Below, one piece after another: positions 61,661-64,000 of a DNA stretch of 64,000 nt. Location of the stretch: NCBI RefSeq assembly GCF_014649375.1, contig NZ_BMSX01000022.1, positions 124,001-188,000 of the forward strand, in the 5' to 3' direction. The stretch is from Streptomyces aurantiogriseus. Lineage in GTDB: Bacteria; Actinomycetota; Actinomycetes; Streptomycetales; Streptomycetaceae. The translations under genes were made by a program, and so were the position numbers. The stretch's first letter is position 1, and every line of letters starts with the position of its first letter. Under the pieces are notes generated by a model, which worked only from the letters and a program-made list of their open reading frames with translations, had not been told where the DNA came from and did no database searches.

Positions 61661-61995
61661 CGGCACAGGGCGGGACGGGTGTCCGTGGGGCTACGCACAT
61701 CTGGGTTCCCTTCCGGGACACGTCCCTTTACGTGCAGTTCGCGGACGAACCCGACGGGGCGAACGGACCGGCCCCGACGTACGACCGCCGGAGCCTGTTG
61801 GCCGATGCTGTCGCCGAGGACGCGCTGACACGCGACGACCGCTACGGCGTACCGATGTGGCGCACCGACGTCCGACAGCTGCACGCCGTCGTGGAAGCCC
61901 TCTGGAACGAGGACGACCGCCAGGTGCGGATCCATCTCGACCAGGCTCCGCAGCTCGACGGGCGTGCCGGGACACCCGGCCCGCGCGACGGATGA
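61657..61995 (+). CDS. Hypothetical protein, 112 residues
   Basis: No family is recognised. It starts with GTG 61657 overlapping the PIG-L stop (GTGA), which supports translation. Visible: GATHIWVPFRDTSLYVQFAD at the N-terminus and RRSLLADAVAEDALTRDD and VVEALWNEDDRQVRIHLDQ later. Its position in an aromatic-catabolism cluster suggests an accessory role. Confidence 0.6.
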   Translation: MTAQGGTGVRGATHIWVPFRDTSLYVQFADEPDGANGPAPTYDRRSLLADAVAEDALTRDDRYGVPMWRTDVRQLHAVVEALWNEDDRQVRIHLDQAPQLDGRAGTPGPRDG

Positions 61996-62031
61996 CGTAG
62001 TCGGGGCCACGACCATGCGCCGCCCCGATCC

Positions 62032-62050
62032 GGTCATTCGAGCGATGACC
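62032..62050. promoter_or_regulatory. Palindrome GGTCAT-N7-ATGACC upstream of vanB-like gene
   Basis: Perfect 6-bp arms with a 7-nt centre, 90 nt before the reductase start; a candidate operator for the adjacent GntR or IclR protein. Confidence 0.5.
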
Positions 62051-62139
62051 TGGGCGTTGTCCGGTGGCTAGCGTCGATCGTGGCGCCGCCGACCGCGGCC
62101 GGAGCGATCCCTGCCGACCATACCGAGGAGATGACGAAC

Positions 62140-63177
62140 GTGACGAGCCCCCCAGCCGCCGCCCCGGATACGCACACCCTCGGTTTCGCCGAGGCCGGAA
62201 CGCCGTCCGCCGCCCGGCGCGGCACCGAGTTCGAAGGCACCGCCACCGTATTGGCCCGCCAGACGGTGGCTGATGGTGTCGTGTCGCTGGAACTCGCAGC
62301 GAGCTCCGGCGAACCGCTGCCGCCCTGGCAGCCGGGAGCACACATCGACGTCATCCTGCCCACGGGCGTCACCCGGCAGTACTCGCTCTGCGGCCCGGTG
62401 AAAGACACGGCCCGCTGGCGCGTGGCGGTGCTCCGAGAGCCCGACGGACGCGGCGGATCGCAGTGGATCCACGACCACCTCGTGGAGGGCGGCGAACTCC
62501 GGGTGCGCGGGCCGCGCAACAACTTCCCGTTGCGGCCGGCGGCCCGGTACCTGTTCGTCGGCGGCGGGATCGGCATCACCCCCCTGCTCCCGATGATCGC
62601 CGAGGCCGAGGCGGCGGGGGCCGAGTGGTCCCTGCTCTACGGCGGCCGCACGCGCGCGTCCATGGCGTTCCTGCCCGAACTGGAGGGCTACGGCGAGCGC
62701 GTGACCGTACGTCCGCAGGACCAGTACGGTCTGCTCGACCTCGCCGGTTTCCTCGGCGATTCCGACCCGTCCGCCCTGGTGTACTGCTGCGGTCCCGCGG
62801 GGCTCATCGACGCGGTCGAGGCACACTGCGCCGGCTGGCCGACCGGAGCGCTGAACGTCGAGCGGTTCGCCGCGGCGGCCGTGCGACAGCCGGCGGACGA
62901 TGAGGCCGAGCAGCCGATCGAGGTGGAACTGCGGGCGTCCGGGACGAGGCTGACCGTGCCGCCCGGGCTGTCGGTCCTCAAGGCCGTGGAGCAGGCGGGC
63001 GTCCCTGTCCTGTCGTCCTGCGAGGAAGGCATCTGCGGCTCGTGCGAGACCTCCGTCCTGGAGGGCGAGGTCGACCACCGCGACTCACTGCTCACCGACG
63101 ACGAGCGGGCAGCGAACGACACGATGCTGATCTGCGTCTCCCGCGCGCGGGGCCGACGCCTCGTCCTGGATCTCTGA
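62140..63177 (+). CDS. vanB: VanB-type oxygenase reductase (FAD/NAD, plant-type 2Fe-2S)
   Basis: The 345-residue reductase has an FAD site (RQYSLCGP near residue 80), a nucleotide site (GGGIGITPLLPM near 141), and a C-terminal plant-type [2Fe-2S] with Cys294, Cys299, Cys302 and Cys332 (CEEGICGSC...LICV). This order is that of class IA reductases such as VanB, which passes electrons from NADH to a Rieske oxygenase. GTG 62140 is chosen because GAGGAG abuts the ATG at 62131. The downstream Rieske gene is its likely partner. Confidence 0.9.
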   Translation: MTSPPAAAPDTHTLGFAEAGTPSAARRGTEFEGTATVLARQTVADGVVSLELAASSGEPLPPWQPGAHIDVILPTGVTRQYSLCGPVKDTARWRVAVLREPDGRGGSQWIHDHLVEGGELRVRGPRNNFPLRPAARYLFVGGGIGITPLLPMIAEAEAAGAEWSLLYGGRTRASMAFLPELEGYGERVTVRPQDQYGLLDLAGFLGDSDPSALVYCCGPAGLIDAVEAHCAGWPTGALNVERFAAAAVRQPADDEAEQPIEVELRASGTRLTVPPGLSVLKAVEQAGVPVLSSCEEGICGSCETSVLEGEVDHRDSLLTDDERAANDTMLICVSRARGRRLVLDL

Positions 63178-63237
63178 TACTTCGTCAATTCGACAGGCGG
63201 ACTGCCCTGTTGGGCCGACGTCAAAGGAAGGACCGCC

Positions 63238-64000
63238 ATGACACTGACACAGCACGTGCGCAACGGCTGGTACCTGGGAGCCTGGTCCGACGAGATCGGC
63301 CGAACCCTCAAGCAGCGCTGGATCACCGACATTCCGGTCTGCTTCTACCGGCTGCCCGACCAGACCGTCACGGCCGTCGAGGACCGCTGCCCCCACCGCA
63401 AGTACCCGCTGTCGCTGGGCCACCTCGACGACGACGGAACCCTCCAGTGCGATTACCACGGCTACCGCTTCGACGGCCAGGGCGTGTGCGTCGGGGTCGC
63501 CGAGCAGGCCGACAAGCCCAAGGCGGCGCTGCGTCGCTTCCCCCTCGTCGAGCGGGACGGCGCCGTATGGATCTGGCCCGGGGACCCCGAACTGGCCGAC
63601 GAGAGCCTCCTGCCCGACACCTCGTGGCTGAACGACCCGAACTGGACCCATGTGCACGGGGTCGTCCCGCTGAAGGCCCGGCACCTGCTGCTCCTGGAGA
63701 ACCTGCTCGACCTCACCCACGAGACGTTCCTGCACCCGACCAGCATCGGAAACGCCGCCGTCGCCGCGACCCCGATCGACGTGACGGTGGACGGCGACCG
63801 GGTCGGCTTCAGCCGCCGCATGATCGGCATCGAGGCGCCGCCGTTCTACGAGAAGTCCTGCGGACTGACCTCTCCGGTGGACCGCTGGCAGGACGGCGAC
63901 TTCTACCCGCCGGGCATCTTCGTCCTCAACATCCGCGTCGCGGCCACCGGCACCGAGGAGCCGGACGGCTTCCACATGAAGGTGCTGTACGGGATGACGC
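63238..64000 (+). CDS. vanA: Rieske non-heme iron oxygenase, VanA-like (partial)
   Basis: The first 254 residues are present; the gene runs off the right edge. A Rieske centre is seen as CPHRKYPLSLG (Cys51, His53) and CDYHGYRFDG (Cys71, His74), and the mononuclear iron site as LLENLLDLTHETFLHPTSIG (Asp158, His161, His166). This is the pattern of VanA, the vanillate O-demethylase oxygenase; related aryl O-demethylases or other Rieske enzymes cannot be excluded. ATG 63238 follows AAGGAAGG. It is 60 bp after the VanB-like gene. Confidence 0.85.
   Translation, partial: MTLTQHVRNGWYLGAWSDEIGRTLKQRWITDIPVCFYRLPDQTVTAVEDRCPHRKYPLSLGHLDDDGTLQCDYHGYRFDGQGVCVGVAEQADKPKAALRRFPLVERDGAVWIWPGDPELADESLLPDTSWLNDPNWTHVHGVVPLKARHLLLLENLLDLTHETFLHPTSIGNAAVAATPIDVTVDGDRVGFSRRMIGIEAPPFYEKSCGLTSPVDRWQDGDFYPPGIFVLNIRVAATGTEEPDGFHMKVLYGMT

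Overview
This 64 kb window reads as chromosomal DNA of a Streptomyces or close relative. GC content is very high, third positions are GC-rich, GTG (once TTG) starts are common, and purine-rich ribosome binding sites precede most genes. It also carries families typical of the genus: an SsgA-like protein, an NsdA-like regulator, DUF397, SpoIIE-type phosphatases, and rare TTA codons confined to a few accessory genes. I saw no tRNA, rRNA, CRISPR array, prophage or intact insertion sequence.

Layout. (1) 1-9.53 kb, minus strand: a fatty acyl-AMP ligase and the first ~2,560 residues of a modular type I polyketide synthase (ACP-KS-AT-DH-KR-ACP-KS-AT, running off the left edge). This looks like the loading end of a lipid-primed polyketide pathway. 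The first KS-AT linker carries an 18-bp minisatellite encoding a hexapeptide repeat. (2) 9.9-22.6 kb: developmental and housekeeping-like genes: a baeRF-type protein, a Gfo/Idh oxidoreductase, SsgA-like, PAS-SpoIIE phosphatase, NsdA-like, a choline/aminoglycoside kinase-fold protein, a secreted amidase, a CGNR zinc finger-SUKH fusion, a double UspA and DUF397. (3) 22.7-43.2 kb: an acyl-CoA catabolic region. Two cysteine-less thiolase-fold proteins are coupled to a tandem DUF35 protein, followed by a crotonase and a divergent steroid-type acyl-CoA synthetase. Further on are two alpha/beta hydrolases, a PaaK-type ligase, another class I ligase, a tautomerase/MarR pair, a secreted Ntn acylase, and an acyl-CoA synthetase/flavin oxygenase operon. 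A 27-bp operator-like sequence is shared by the crotonase/synthetase promoter region and the flavin oxygenase operon 14 kb away. (4) 43.2-49.1 kb: methyltransferase, DUF2236 protein, an MMPL exporter flanked by a near-identical 29-bp direct repeat, a heavily frameshifted DUF3533/YhgE-like pseudogene, and an SGNH hydrolase. (5) 49.6-64 kb: an aromatic-catabolism-like island with two aldehyde dehydrogenases, a Tat-exported beta-propeller, IclR and GntR regulators, an SDR, a two-component system, an acyl-CoA synthetase, a shortened PIG-L protein resembling 4-oxalomesaconate hydratase, and a VanB/VanA-type reductase and Rieske oxygenase (running off the right edge).

How the parts may work together. 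The left edge makes an acyl-primed polyketide. The middle and right edge look like degradative capacity for CoA-activated side chains and methoxylated aromatics, with six adenylate-forming enzymes in one window. Functional assignments rest on motifs read by eye; no database search was run.
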